From assembly GCA_021772845.1 (NCBI GenBank), contig JAJFLF010000046.1, positions 1-7,177 on the forward strand: 7,177 nucleotides of DNA, given 5' to 3'. Shown here in pieces: positions 1-6,363 of the stretch (its first letter is position 1; each line of letters starts with the position of its first letter). Source of the stretch: Mariprofundus sp. (lineage in GTDB: Bacteria > Pseudomonadota > Zetaproteobacteria > Mariprofundales > Mariprofundaceae). Position numbers and translations under genes: made by a program. The notes under the pieces are model-generated. The model was not told where the DNA came from and made no database searches. It was given only the letters and a program-made list of their open reading frames with translations.

Positions 1-581
1 CCCTTCATTGCCCCCGGCCCGCAGCCGGTACATACATCCAAAGCACGCAAACCCATCTCATAACCGACATTTTTCGTATAATCATATTCATTGCGACTGA
101 TCGCATGGCCGCCCCAACAGACCACCAGATTGGGATCACGCACCAGATCAAGCACTCTTGCATTACGCAGAATATAAAATACTGCGTTGGTGATACCCTC
201 TGAACTGTCCAGATCGATGCTCGGGTTATTGATCACTTCATCATAGGTGAACACGATATCTCTAAGCACTGAAAAGAGATGTTCATGGATGCCCTTAATC
301 ATTACCCCGTCGACAAAAGCACTCGCAGGAGCATTGATCAATTCAAGTTTGATACCACGCTCAACCTGGCGCACATAGATTTCGAAATCTTTGTAGCGCT
401 CCATCAACACACGCCCGTCATCAAGATCCGCATCACAGTTAAGTACAGCCAATGAGCAGCCTCTGAAGACCTGATAAAGACCACCTGAGCTGGTATTCAG
501 CAACTGACCAACCTCAAGCTTTGAGAGCAGCTCCAGTCGATCATCGGGAGCAATAATCGTATCTATAACATCATAGTGCAT
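1..581 (-). CDS. ppnN: Nucleotide 5'-monophosphate nucleosidase PpnN, N-terminal part (cut by window edge)
   Basis: PpnN (formerly YgdH) cleaves purine and pyrimidine nucleoside monophosphates to base plus ribose 5-phosphate in the cytoplasm. In E. coli it is a (p)ppGpp-binding enzyme that tunes nucleotide salvage. About 193 codons are present; the E. coli protein is about 454 residues, so the 3' part lies beyond position 1. Seen by translating the minus strand: the family N-terminal domain, with LYQVFRGCSLAVLN at residues 35-48, ERGIKLELINAP at 74-85 and the stretch FSVLRDIVFTYDE at 103-115. Next comes the start of the LOG/lysine-decarboxylase-like Rossmann domain, with NLVVCWGGHAIS at 151-162 and CTGCGPGAM at 184-192. 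The PGGxGT motif should lie outside the window. The start is the ATG at 581, with GGAG five bases upstream. It is the most downstream of three same-strand genes, 156 bases from the lipoprotein gene. The family call is secure from recalled similarity to E. coli PpnN. Confidence 0.93.
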   Translation of the reverse strand, partial: MHYDVIDTIIAPDDRLELLSKLEVGQLLNTSSGGLYQVFRGCSLAVLNCDADLDDGRVLMERYKDFEIYVRQVERGIKLELINAPASAFVDGVMIKGIHEHLFSVLRDIVFTYDEVINNPSIDLDSSEGITNAVFYILRNARVLDLVRDPNLVVCWGGHAISRNEYDYTKNVGYEMGLRALDVCTGCGPGAMK

Positions 582-737
582 CGCAACTCCTTCATCTGTC
601 GTTTTATATCCCTTCACTGATGTAGTAAACCAACCGGCAGGCCAAACAGGCTTTCAAACATAGTACCGTCGGTGCAGGAGCATGGTATTTACAGGTTCTG
701 CACATCTACTGCTCGCTTGAAGCAATAAACCTGCTCT

Positions 738-1472
738 TTAATGCGCAAGAATAAGCGCATCAATTTTCTGTTGTACGGCCCGCGTATTCAGCCCTTCATC
801 CATTAACTTCTGGCGCAGTTGCAACAGGGCCTCAATAGATGCACTTTTTTCTTCAGGTGTCATTTTTTCGGCACGGGCCCTGGCAACTGCTGCAGCTGCA
901 AATTGCACAGAGCAACTATGATGATAAGCCTGTAGATCCAGCAGTCCCTGTTTTACCGAATATTGTCTGATTGAGTCTTCCATACGCGCTTTCAACTGAA
1001 TTCGCGCCATTTTTTGACTGGATTCAATCGTTTCGGTAAGGATTGTAGCCATCGCATGTTCCGCACTGTCCATCTCATGCATCGAAAGTATTGTCATATT
1101 CGGATTAATGCGATCGGACTGCCGCAAACTGATTGCTTCTTTCAACTTCGTTTCAAACTGCAGACCGCCTTTTTCACTATACATGTTCCATTGCTGGCTA
1201 TCATTGAGTATTTGCTGTTTGTATTTTTCACATATTTTATCTGAGGATGTGATCAGCTCTTGCATGAATCTGTTGCGCGCAGCTTCTCTATCATTGGCCA
1301 GGTCAAGCGCGCGTAGCTCTTTCAATAGTGGATTCAGTTCAGTTTTTTCCGCTTTTTGAAAAAGCGAAGGGGTCTCTTCATAGATCGTTTGTAATGTTCC
1401 ACAGGCCGATAACGTAAACAGCATCAGGGTGATCGTTATATATTTAAGGTAGATTGAAATCGTAACATGCAT
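738..1472 (-). CDS. Hypothetical lipoprotein, probably outer-membrane anchored
   Basis: This is a 244-residue protein I cannot assign to a family. Residues 1-23 form a lipoprotein signal peptide: a short polar start, a hydrophobic stretch ITLMLFTL and the lipobox LSAC, with the lipidated Cys at 24. Residue +2 is Gly rather than Asp, so sorting to the outer membrane is expected (inference from the Lol rule). The mature part is mostly predicted helix, rich in Lys, Glu, Gln and Ala. It has coiled-coil-like stretches near residues 40-110 and 195-240 and an Ala run around 190-197. There are two further cysteines (about 81 and 186), which could pair in the periplasm. The start ATG at 1472 has GGAG five bases upstream; a second ATG at 1468 is out of frame. 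It sits between ppnN and the acidic membrane protein on the same strand with gaps of 156 and 165 bases, so co-transcription is possible but not shown. Function unknown. Confidence 0.8.
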   Translation of the reverse strand: MHVTISIYLKYITITLMLFTLSACGTLQTIYEETPSLFQKAEKTELNPLLKELRALDLANDREAARNRFMQELITSSDKICEKYKQQILNDSQQWNMYSEKGGLQFETKLKEAISLRQSDRINPNMTILSMHEMDSAEHAMATILTETIESSQKMARIQLKARMEDSIRQYSVKQGLLDLQAYHHSCSVQFAAAAVARARAEKMTPEEKSASIEALLQLRQKLMDEGLNTRAVQQKIDALILAH

Positions 1473-1637
1473 ATCGGCTCCAATGGGGGAAGGTTACCTG
1501 CATAAAGCAATGATCAGGCCAATAGCTAAACAGGGTTTAATCACCTTACAGACACATTCACTAGCAGGGTATGCAATGAGAACGGCTAAACGTGCCGAAC
1601 TACGGTAAGTGTTCCGCTGTTGTTTGATTCCTTGATC

Positions 1638-2156
1638 TTACTTATCGTGTTGTGGAAGCCCGTCAGCCGCAGGTGCATTCTGTTGGCCTTCAATCACCAC
1701 TTGTGCACTGTTTTCAACTACCGGTTCTTCTGAAGAAGGCCAGATGAACCAAATCGCAGCTGCAATTGCCAGCACGGATCCAATGATAATTTTACCATAT
1801 CCATCATCCTTTTCTGCTACAGAATCCGGATCTTCAAATACATGCTGATCTGATTCGGGCTCTTCCATGCCATGGTTCCTGCTCGACTCATAGTCTGATA
1901 TATCATCTTCAACACTAAATTGCGTCATATCTGCCAGCTGATCAATTTCTGCAGCCATGCCACCTTCTGAATCAAGGTGAGACAGTACCCCTTCAGGCTC
2001 AGGTTCAGCTTCGTGTTCATCTGGATCCAGATGTGTCATTCCCATGTGATCTATGTCTTTGTCTTTAGATGAATAGAGCAATGGATCATCCGTCTCGTTA
2101 TTATTTTCAAACGCCTCTGCAGCATTATTCCGGGAAAAATCACTTTTATCGTTCAT
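1638..2156 (-). CDS. Hypothetical acidic protein with one C-terminal membrane segment
   Basis: This is a 172-residue protein with no family I recognise. About the first 121 residues are hydrophilic and look disordered; 37 of them by hand count are Asp or Glu, with runs such as EAEPEPEG and MEEPESD. One membrane segment follows at about residues 122-139 (GKIIIGSVLAIAAAIWFIW), then a tail of about 33 residues that is also acidic at first. There is no cleavable signal peptide, so a bitopic inner-membrane protein with the acidic part in the cytoplasm is likely (inference). The reading frame stays open to a GTG at 2219. I chose the ATG at 2156 because GAGAGAGG lies four bases upstream and the extra 21 residues have no such site. 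Its 5' end faces the antiporter gene across a divergent gap. It could be a scaffold or anchoring protein, but nothing in the sequence identifies a partner. Confidence 0.72.
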   Translation of the reverse strand: MNDKSDFSRNNAAEAFENNNETDDPLLYSSKDKDIDHMGMTHLDPDEHEAEPEPEGVLSHLDSEGGMAAEIDQLADMTQFSVEDDISDYESSRNHGMEEPESDQHVFEDPDSVAEKDDGYGKIIIGSVLAIAAAIWFIWPSSEEPVVENSAQVVIEGQQNAPAADGLPQHDK

Positions 2157-2160
2157 ATCG

Positions 2161-2168
2161 CCTCTCTC
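2161..2168 (-). promoter_or_regulatory. Ribosome binding site that decides the start of the acidic protein
   Basis: GAGAGAGG on the minus strand, four bases before the ATG at 2156. It favours this start over the in-frame GTG at 2219, which has no purine-rich site at a workable distance. Confidence 0.6.
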
Positions 2169-2439
2169 AAAGAACAGCATATCCCTGCTCAATCGCACAA
2201 CTGAGTCGCTGTAGCCCACTCACCTGCAGCCATACTATAAATATTTTTTTGATTCTGACCAGATCATCAATAAAGTACTTTTGGGATTCCTCGCCATATT
2301 GAATAAAAGACAAAGCATTTATATTCCGCATAAATGATCACCACGCTTCATTACAGGACTATACTGGCATCTTGCGATTTATTGTTTTTTACCATACGCT
2401 AACAAACACTGAATAATCAGTAATTGCATGCAACTCTAC

Positions 2440-2444
2440 GGAGG
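2440..2444 (+). promoter_or_regulatory. Ribosome binding site that decides the antiporter start
   Basis: GGAGG, four bases before the ATG at 2449. The other in-frame ATG, at 2428, lies upstream of this site and has no Shine-Dalgarno sequence of its own. Translation therefore most likely begins at 2449. Confidence 0.65.
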
Positions 2445-2448
2445 CCTG

Positions 2449-4137
2449 ATGGAATACGGTTACCTGAATGACACGCTGGTTATCCTGACTGCCGCAGTTG
2501 GTGTGGTCTTTCTTGTACTGCGCATCGGACTACCTCCTTTGGTTGCTTATCTGGCTGTCGGTGTACTGGTGGGGCCATATACGCTGGGCCTGGTATCTGA
2601 TATCGAACATATCAGAACATTCGCCGAATTCGGGGTGGTATTCTTACTATTCACCATTGGTCTGGAATTTTCCGCCACGGTACTAACACGCATGAAAGCC
2701 TCCGTATTGGGTCTTGGCAGTGCACAGGTACTCTTAACTGCAGCGCTAACTACTACTGCAGCCATCTTGTTGGGCCTATCGCTGGAGAGTGCACTGGTTA
2801 TCGGTGCTGTGGTTGCCATGTCCTCCACCGCACTGGTCACCAAACAACTGGCTGACCAGGTAGAGCTGCATACGCGCCATGGCCGCAACAGTGTTGGTAT
2901 CCTCCTGTTCCAGGATTTGATGGTCGTGCCATTCCTGATTCTGGTCTCCATGTTGAGCGGCAATACACAAGAGGCTTCAACGAATATTGTGCTTACTGCG
3001 CTCGGGCAAGGTGTGCTTGTTATCATGCTTATCTTCGCATTTGGTCATTGGGTGCTTAGTCCTCTGTTTCGCGCCGTCGCAAGTTTTCGTTCAGCCGAAC
3101 TGTTTACTTTGACTGTCTTATTACTTGTGCTCTGCTCTGCCTGGCTCACCAATCAGATCGGGTTAACCTTTGCGCTGGGGGCTTTTCTTGCCGGCATGAT
3201 GCTTAGTGAAACGGAATTCAAACATCAGGTTGCATCTGATATTCGTCCGTTCAGAGATGTGTTGCTCGGCCTGTTTTTTGTCACCATCGGCATGATGCTG
3301 GAGGTATCGCTGTTGCCCGAAATCTGGCCAACAGTTTTACTCATGTTGCTTGCACTGATGCTGATCAAATTTCTTCTTGTAGCTGCATTCTGCTTATTGG
3401 GTGGGTGGAACAGTGCTGTATCCATGCGCACCGGCCTTATTTTAGCACACGGCGGTGAATTTGGTTTTGCGATTCTTATACTGGCCATGGAAGGTGACAT
3501 TCTAAGTCAGACAGAAGGGCAGATCCTGCTGGCAACCATGTTATTCAGCATGGCTCTGGCCCCTATCATTATTCGCTATAATGCTAAAATCACCACATTG
3601 CTGATTCCCAAACAGGTACTAAAGAGCCGGCAGGAGATCAAATCAAATATTATGGCCAATGCATGCCAGCTCAATCAGCATGTGATTATCTGTGGTTATG
3701 GACGCATAGGCCTTCATAGCTTGAACTATTTATCCGAGCAACACATTCCATGCATGGCTATTGATCTGAATTCTGAACGTGTACAAAACGGTATAGCGGG
3801 CAATAAACCGGTCTCCTATGGTGATGCCTGCAGTCTGGAACTGTTGCATGCCTGTGGCCTATCCCGTGCATCGGCGCTGGTGATCAGCATGATTGATTTT
3901 AATACGGCCATGAAAATCATCTCGCGCGTACGCTCTGTTGATGCTGAATTGCCTATCATTGTCAGAACACGTAAAGAACTTCATCTCTATCAATTCTATC
4001 AAGCTGGCGCCACTGAAGTGATTGCCGATACCTTTGGCAGTGATGAGATGATCAATAGCGAAATCCTGAACCGTATTGGTCTGAAAAAAGGCAAAGCGAA
4101 GCTGTCGTCAACTAACCACTTGCCTGACAATACATAA
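2449..4137 (+). CDS. KefB/KefC-like monovalent cation:proton antiporter (CPA2) with RCK domain
   Basis: An inner-membrane K+ (or Na+)/H+ antiporter of the CPA2 family, 562 residues from the ATG at 2449. Residues about 5-380 are the Na+/H+-exchanger domain with many hydrophobic segments and clear KefC-like signatures: GVVFLLFTIGLEFS near 62-75, SSTALVTKQL near 125-134, LLFQDLMVVP with the conserved Gln-Asp pair near 152-161, GAFLAGMML near 244-252, and HGGEFGFAIL near 334-343. Residues about 408-520 form a Rossmann-fold RCK/TrkA-N domain. It has the nucleotide-binding GYGRIG at 416-421 and the acidic residue ending strand 2 (Asp439). The length is close to that of KefC (620), with a shorter C-terminus. 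No KefF- or KefG-type ancillary subunit is adjacent, so glutathione gating cannot be claimed. An ATG seven codons upstream (2428) is less likely as the start. It converges on the comEA-like gene. The family is certain; ion and KefB/KefC subtype are not. Confidence 0.9.
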   Translation: MEYGYLNDTLVILTAAVGVVFLVLRIGLPPLVAYLAVGVLVGPYTLGLVSDIEHIRTFAEFGVVFLLFTIGLEFSATVLTRMKASVLGLGSAQVLLTAALTTTAAILLGLSLESALVIGAVVAMSSTALVTKQLADQVELHTRHGRNSVGILLFQDLMVVPFLILVSMLSGNTQEASTNIVLTALGQGVLVIMLIFAFGHWVLSPLFRAVASFRSAELFTLTVLLLVLCSAWLTNQIGLTFALGAFLAGMMLSETEFKHQVASDIRPFRDVLLGLFFVTIGMMLEVSLLPEIWPTVLLMLLALMLIKFLLVAAFCLLGGWNSAVSMRTGLILAHGGEFGFAILILAMEGDILSQTEGQILLATMLFSMALAPIIIRYNAKITTLLIPKQVLKSRQEIKSNIMANACQLNQHVIICGYGRIGLHSLNYLSEQHIPCMAIDLNSERVQNGIAGNKPVSYGDACSLELLHACGLSRASALVISMIDFNTAMKIISRVRSVDAELPIIVRTRKELHLYQFYQAGATEVIADTFGSDEMINSEILNRIGLKKGKAKLSSTNHLPDNT

Positions 4138-4158
4138 TGGCATTAAAACGATCATTAT

Positions 4159-4178
4159 CTTTCCTACCAATAGGAAAG
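4159..4178. terminator. Perfect inverted repeat 1 between convergent genes, possible terminator
   Basis: CTTTCCTA (4159-4166), a CCAA loop, then TAGGAAAG (4171-4178): a perfect 8-bp stem starting 22 bases after the antiporter stop codon. No U tract follows on either strand, so it is not a classical intrinsic terminator. It may still shield mRNA 3' ends or act in a two-hairpin arrangement with the repeat at 4214-4240. Confidence 0.35.
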
Positions 4179-4213
4179 TTGGACAAAGCCTGTGTCACAA
4201 CATCACAGAGCGA

Positions 4214-4240
4214 ATAACAGGACCATAGACACCCTGTTAT
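4214..4240. terminator. Perfect inverted repeat 2 between convergent genes, possible terminator
   Basis: ATAACAGG (4214-4221) and CCTGTTAT (4233-4240), a perfect 8-bp stem with an 11-base loop. On the plus strand a TTTT run follows seven bases later, too far for a textbook terminator. It lies 30 bases past the comEA-like stop codon read on the minus strand. A smaller 5-bp repeat, CTGTG/CACAG, sits between the two larger ones at 4190-4208. Confidence 0.35.
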
Positions 4241-4269
4241 ATCACTATTTTAGCCTAAGTACGCAGCCT

Positions 4270-4551
4270 CTATTCGGAAATATGCGTTACTTCAACATCA
4301 TCTCTGATTGCTTCAAGTCTATTTTTGCCAATACCTTTCACTTTTCGCAACGCATCAATCGAGCCAAACAGTCCATGTGTATTTCGATAATCTACTATCG
4401 CTGTGGCGGTTTTATGGCCAATGCCTGTTAGTGTCTGCAACTGCACTACAGTTGCCGTATTTATATTAATACGATCACCAGCATTGACTGCCCCAGCAGC
4501 CATGAACAGCGCAACACATAATGACAGTATACAATATTTAATATTCTTCAT
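4270..4551 (-). CDS. comEA: ComEA-family helix-hairpin-helix DNA-binding protein
   Basis: A 93-residue exported protein. Residues 1-24 are a Sec signal peptide with a hydrophobic core and likely cleavage after Val-Asn-Ala. The mature part, residues about 28-86, is one tandem helix-hairpin-helix domain. It contains the family signature INxNTA (30-33 region), first hairpin Gly43-Ile-Gly45, linker YRNTHGLF and second hairpin Gly73-Ile-Gly75. In competent Gram-negative bacteria, small periplasmic proteins of this kind bind incoming double-stranded DNA and ratchet it in during transformation. That role is inferred here because no other competence gene is in the window. The length matches the short proteobacterial ComEA/YbaV group rather than the long Gram-positive form, which has a membrane anchor. 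Shine-Dalgarno GAGGAG lies seven bases before the ATG at 4551. It is convergent with the antiporter and divergent from rsgA. Confidence 0.9.
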   Translation of the reverse strand: MKNIKYCILSLCVALFMAAGAVNAGDRININTATVVQLQTLTGIGHKTATAIVDYRNTHGLFGSIDALRKVKGIGKNRLEAIRDDVEVTHISE

Positions 4552-4611
4552 AACTACTCTCCTCTTTTATTGAACGAAGTGGAGTTCTATTCCGTACCCC
4601 AGCTATTTATT

Positions 4612-4617
4612 ATTATA
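4612..4617 (-). promoter_or_regulatory. Candidate -10 box for the comEA-like gene
   Basis: A perfect TATAAT on the minus strand, about 60 bases before the ATG, would give a leader of roughly 55 bases. No good -35 is found 16-18 bases further upstream, so the box may be used alone or with an activator. Confidence 0.35.
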
Positions 4618-4823
4618 GACAATAAAACTCACGATTGGGTTTTAAAGTTACTGATCATCCCTCTCTTTTTCAGACAGCGATAAGATCGCCTTTTATTTAC
4701 GCTAAGTTGTTGTCTTTTAGAGCTTTATAAAGAATCTTATCCACCAGCTGGCTTTTGTTGTCAGCAGATGGGTGTGCGGGATTCACTCAATCAGCAATAT
4801 CGCTGCTTGATATTCATAACATA

Positions 4824-4970
4824 CTGTTTTTTAAATGCTTTTTTCTATGCCTATTTATTAAGCAAAATTATTGTTGTAAGTCATAAACACTGAAAATAGA
4901 GCGTTTCCTTAACTCTATCCACAAAGTTATACACAGTTTCTGTGTACAGTTGAAAAACTACTGTATTACA
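4824..4970 (+). repeat. Diverged direct repeat, copy A (upstream of rsgA)
   Basis: Copy A aligns with 6699-6844 on the same strand at a constant offset of 1875, changing to 1874 after one single-base gap near 4900. Hand count gives 49 matches of 72 for 4824-4895, and a slightly higher rate from 4911 on. Shared blocks are TTAAGCA (4858), TGTTGTAAGTC (4872), CTGAAA (4890), ACTCT (4912), CCACAA (4919) and TACACAG (4930). It contains TTATACACA (4927-4935), which fits the DnaA-box consensus TTATNCACA, and CTATCCACA (4915-4923), one mismatch from a strong box. A perfect inverted repeat TACACAG-TTT-CTGTGTA lies at 4930-4946. It ends about 185 bases before rsgA. Family not recognised. Confidence 0.65.
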
Positions 4971-5041
4971 ATCAGATCTTATCACTCTGACAGGCAGACA
5001 AAGTCTTATTTCACTCTATTTGTCAGCTGAATATATTAGCG

Positions 5042-5068
5042 TTGCATCAGGCTGAAATGGTGTATTAT
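5042..5068 (+). promoter_or_regulatory. Candidate rsgA promoter
   Basis: TTGCAT (5042-5047) and TATTAT (5063-5068, 5 of 6 to the -10 consensus) are separated by 15 bases, which is short. It would give a leader of about 80 bases before the rsgA start. It is the best candidate between repeat copy A and the gene, but only a weak one. Confidence 0.35.
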
Positions 5069-5137
5069 CTATGTTCAATCTATCACATGGTTTCCACCCC
5101 GCTTTCCTAAAACTGAATAGTCATTAGTGTTCACACC

Positions 5138-5144
5138 GAGAGGG
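5138..5144 (+). promoter_or_regulatory. Unusually placed ribosome binding site of rsgA
   Basis: GAGAGGG ends 11 bases before the rsgA ATG at 5156, longer than usual. An out-of-frame ATG at 5146 starts one base after it and opens an 8-codon frame ending TGA at 5169, inside rsgA. The rsgA start itself is supported by the family-like N-terminus beginning MELSELGLDSWFEDH. Confidence 0.45.
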
Positions 5145-5155
5145 CATGCATATAC

Positions 5156-6271
5156 ATGGAATTGAGTGAGCTTGGTTTAGATAGTTGGTTTGAAGATCAT
5201 GTGCAGGATCAGTGTGGTCCACAACAAAGCATAGCTCGTGTAGTGGCGATCGATCGCGGTCGTATTGTGGTACATGATGGTCATGGTGAGCTTTCTGCCG
5301 AGCTGCTGGGTAAGTTTTTTTATAAAGCTGAATCGGTTGGTAAATTCCCCTGTGTTGGAGACTGGGTATGTCTTGAAGATCATGACTCTGATTCTGATCA
5401 CACCAATCAATTCGCTAGCATCCACAGCATCTTACCGCGCAAAACCCTGCTCAAACGCAAAACAGTAGGATATGATGAAGAGTTTCAGATGTTGGCATCG
5501 AATATTGATGTCGCGTTCATTGTAATGGCATGCAATTACGATTTCCATGTCGCCAAACTGGAGCGTTTCCTGGTCATGATTCATGAAGCACATATCGAAC
5601 CTGTACTGCTCTTTACCAAAACCGACCTCATCACATCTGATGCCCTACAGAAAATGGTGGATGATATTCGCGATGCGGGTATCCAGATTAAGATTCTGGC
5701 CATCAGTAATCAGACTGGTGACGGCCTGGATCAGCTGCACCAATGCATTAAAGCCAAAACGACCTACTGCCTGCTTGGTTCTTCCGGCGTGGGTAAAAGC
5801 ACGCTGATGAACCAGCTTATTGGCGAGGACGCCTTTGAAACACAAACAGTCAGTGCGTCAGGACAGGGGCGCCATACCACTGTGCGGCGTCACCTGATCA
5901 TGCTCAAACAGGGTGGCATGGTGGTAGATATGCCCGGCATGCGTGAACTGGCCGTAGCTGAAGTCAAAGATGGTATTGAAAACAGTTTTGAAGATATTCT
6001 TGAGCTGGCACAAAACTGTCGTTTCTCCAATTGCAACCATAACAATGAACCGGACTGTGCCATTCAGGCGGCTCTGGCCAACCACAAACTCAATGCCGAT
6101 CACTATAAGAATTATCTGAAAATCCAGAAAGAGTCTCGCCACCACAAAAAGCAGAACGCCCATGTGGAAAAACGTCGCAAGGCCAAAAATGCCAGCCGCA
6201 TCGCCCCGACAAAAACGAAACAGAGAAAACTGCGGCTAACTGAAGATCAAGATCCGGATGAATCTATCTAG
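5156..6271 (+). CDS. rsgA: Ribosome small subunit-dependent GTPase RsgA
   Basis: RsgA (YjeQ) is a cytoplasmic, circularly permuted GTPase that binds the maturing 30S subunit near the decoding centre and helps release late assembly factors. The product has 371 residues, slightly longer than most relatives (about 300-350). An OB-fold-like N-terminal domain covers about residues 20-95. The GTPase motifs appear in the permuted order typical of the family: G4 TKTD (154-157), G5-like AIS (182-184), G1 GSSGVGKST (208-216), the switch region GRHTT (238-242) and G3 DMPGMRE (258-264). A C-terminal zinc site follows, Cys288, Cys293, His295 and Cys301, in the pattern C-x4-C-x-H-x5-C. The tail from about 328 is strongly basic (KKQ, EKRRKAK, KTKQRK) and ends in an acidic DEDPDES-like stretch; it may contact rRNA. 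It stands alone, with no psd or orn neighbour as in some proteobacteria. Assignment is very secure. Confidence 0.97.
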   Translation: MELSELGLDSWFEDHVQDQCGPQQSIARVVAIDRGRIVVHDGHGELSAELLGKFFYKAESVGKFPCVGDWVCLEDHDSDSDHTNQFASIHSILPRKTLLKRKTVGYDEEFQMLASNIDVAFIVMACNYDFHVAKLERFLVMIHEAHIEPVLLFTKTDLITSDALQKMVDDIRDAGIQIKILAISNQTGDGLDQLHQCIKAKTTYCLLGSSGVGKSTLMNQLIGEDAFETQTVSASGQGRHTTVRRHLIMLKQGGMVVDMPGMRELAVAEVKDGIENSFEDILELAQNCRFSNCNHNNEPDCAIQAALANHKLNADHYKNYLKIQKESRHHKKQNAHVEKRRKAKNASRIAPTKTKQRKLRLTEDQDPDESI

Positions 6272-6301
6272 CCTGTACTGTTCACAAATGCTGTGGATAT
6301 C

Positions 6302-6326
6302 TCAGATGAACTGCTGCGGTATCTGA
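6302..6326. other. Inverted repeat after rsgA
   Basis: TCAGAT (6302-6307) and ATCTGA (6321-6326) with a 13-base loop, overlapping a second pair CTGAT/ATCAG just downstream. It lies between the convergent rsgA and fmdB-like genes. No U tract follows, so a terminator role is only possible. Confidence 0.25.
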
Positions 6327-6363
6327 TCTGTTTATCAGCAGTCTCATACGACCCCCGCCAAGG

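Larger units (their letters stand above)
2157..2448. promoter_or_regulatory. Divergent intergenic region with weak promoter candidates and one inverted repeat
   Basis: This gap separates the minus-strand acidic protein from the plus-strand antiporter, so it should carry promoters for both. For the minus strand, TATAGT (5 of 6 to the -10 consensus) lies at 2239-2234, preceded by an A-rich stretch but with no good -35. For the plus strand, TTGCGA (2372-2377), a 17-base spacer and TACGCT (2395-2400) is one weak option. TATACT at 2360-2365 is a better -10 but lacks a -35. A perfect 7-bp inverted repeat, CATTTAT/ATAAATG, lies at 2316-2322 and 2330-2336 with a 7-base spacer and could be an operator. 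None of these is strong alone. Confidence 0.35.
4552..5155. other. 604-base intergenic region between comEA-like gene and rsgA
   Basis: I find no gene in this AT-rich stretch on either strand. It holds the comEA-side -10 candidate (4612-4617) and a small perfect hairpin, GCGAT-AAG-ATCGC (4677-4689), followed on the plus strand by CTTTTATTT. It also has a 6-bp inverted repeat AATATC/GATATT at about 4797-4815, the first copy of the dispersed repeat (4824-4970), a long-range CTGACA/TGTCAG pair (4987-4992 and 5021-5026), and the rsgA promoter candidate near 5042-5068. A small RNA cannot be excluded but no known family is recognisable. Confidence 0.6.

Noticed and set aside
2157..2219. N-terminal extension of the acidic protein to the GTG at 2219
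   Set aside because: There is no Shine-Dalgarno before the GTG, and a good one precedes the ATG at 2156.
2547..3026. Long open frame on the minus strand inside the antiporter gene
   Set aside because: It lies wholly under a clear CPA2 coding sequence, has no ribosome site and its translation has no recognisable domain.
4192..4431. Plus-strand open frame over the comEA-like gene
   Set aside because: It is antisense to a well-supported helix-hairpin-helix protein and lacks a ribosome site and protein-like composition.
4824..4970. Chromosome replication origin at repeat copy A
   Set aside because: There are only two DnaA-like boxes, and no dnaA, dnaN, gidA or other origin-linked gene is nearby.
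5858..6163. Hydrophobic minus-strand open frame under rsgA
   Set aside because: Its hydrophobic look comes from reading the complement of charged RsgA codons; RsgA motifs fix the coding strand.
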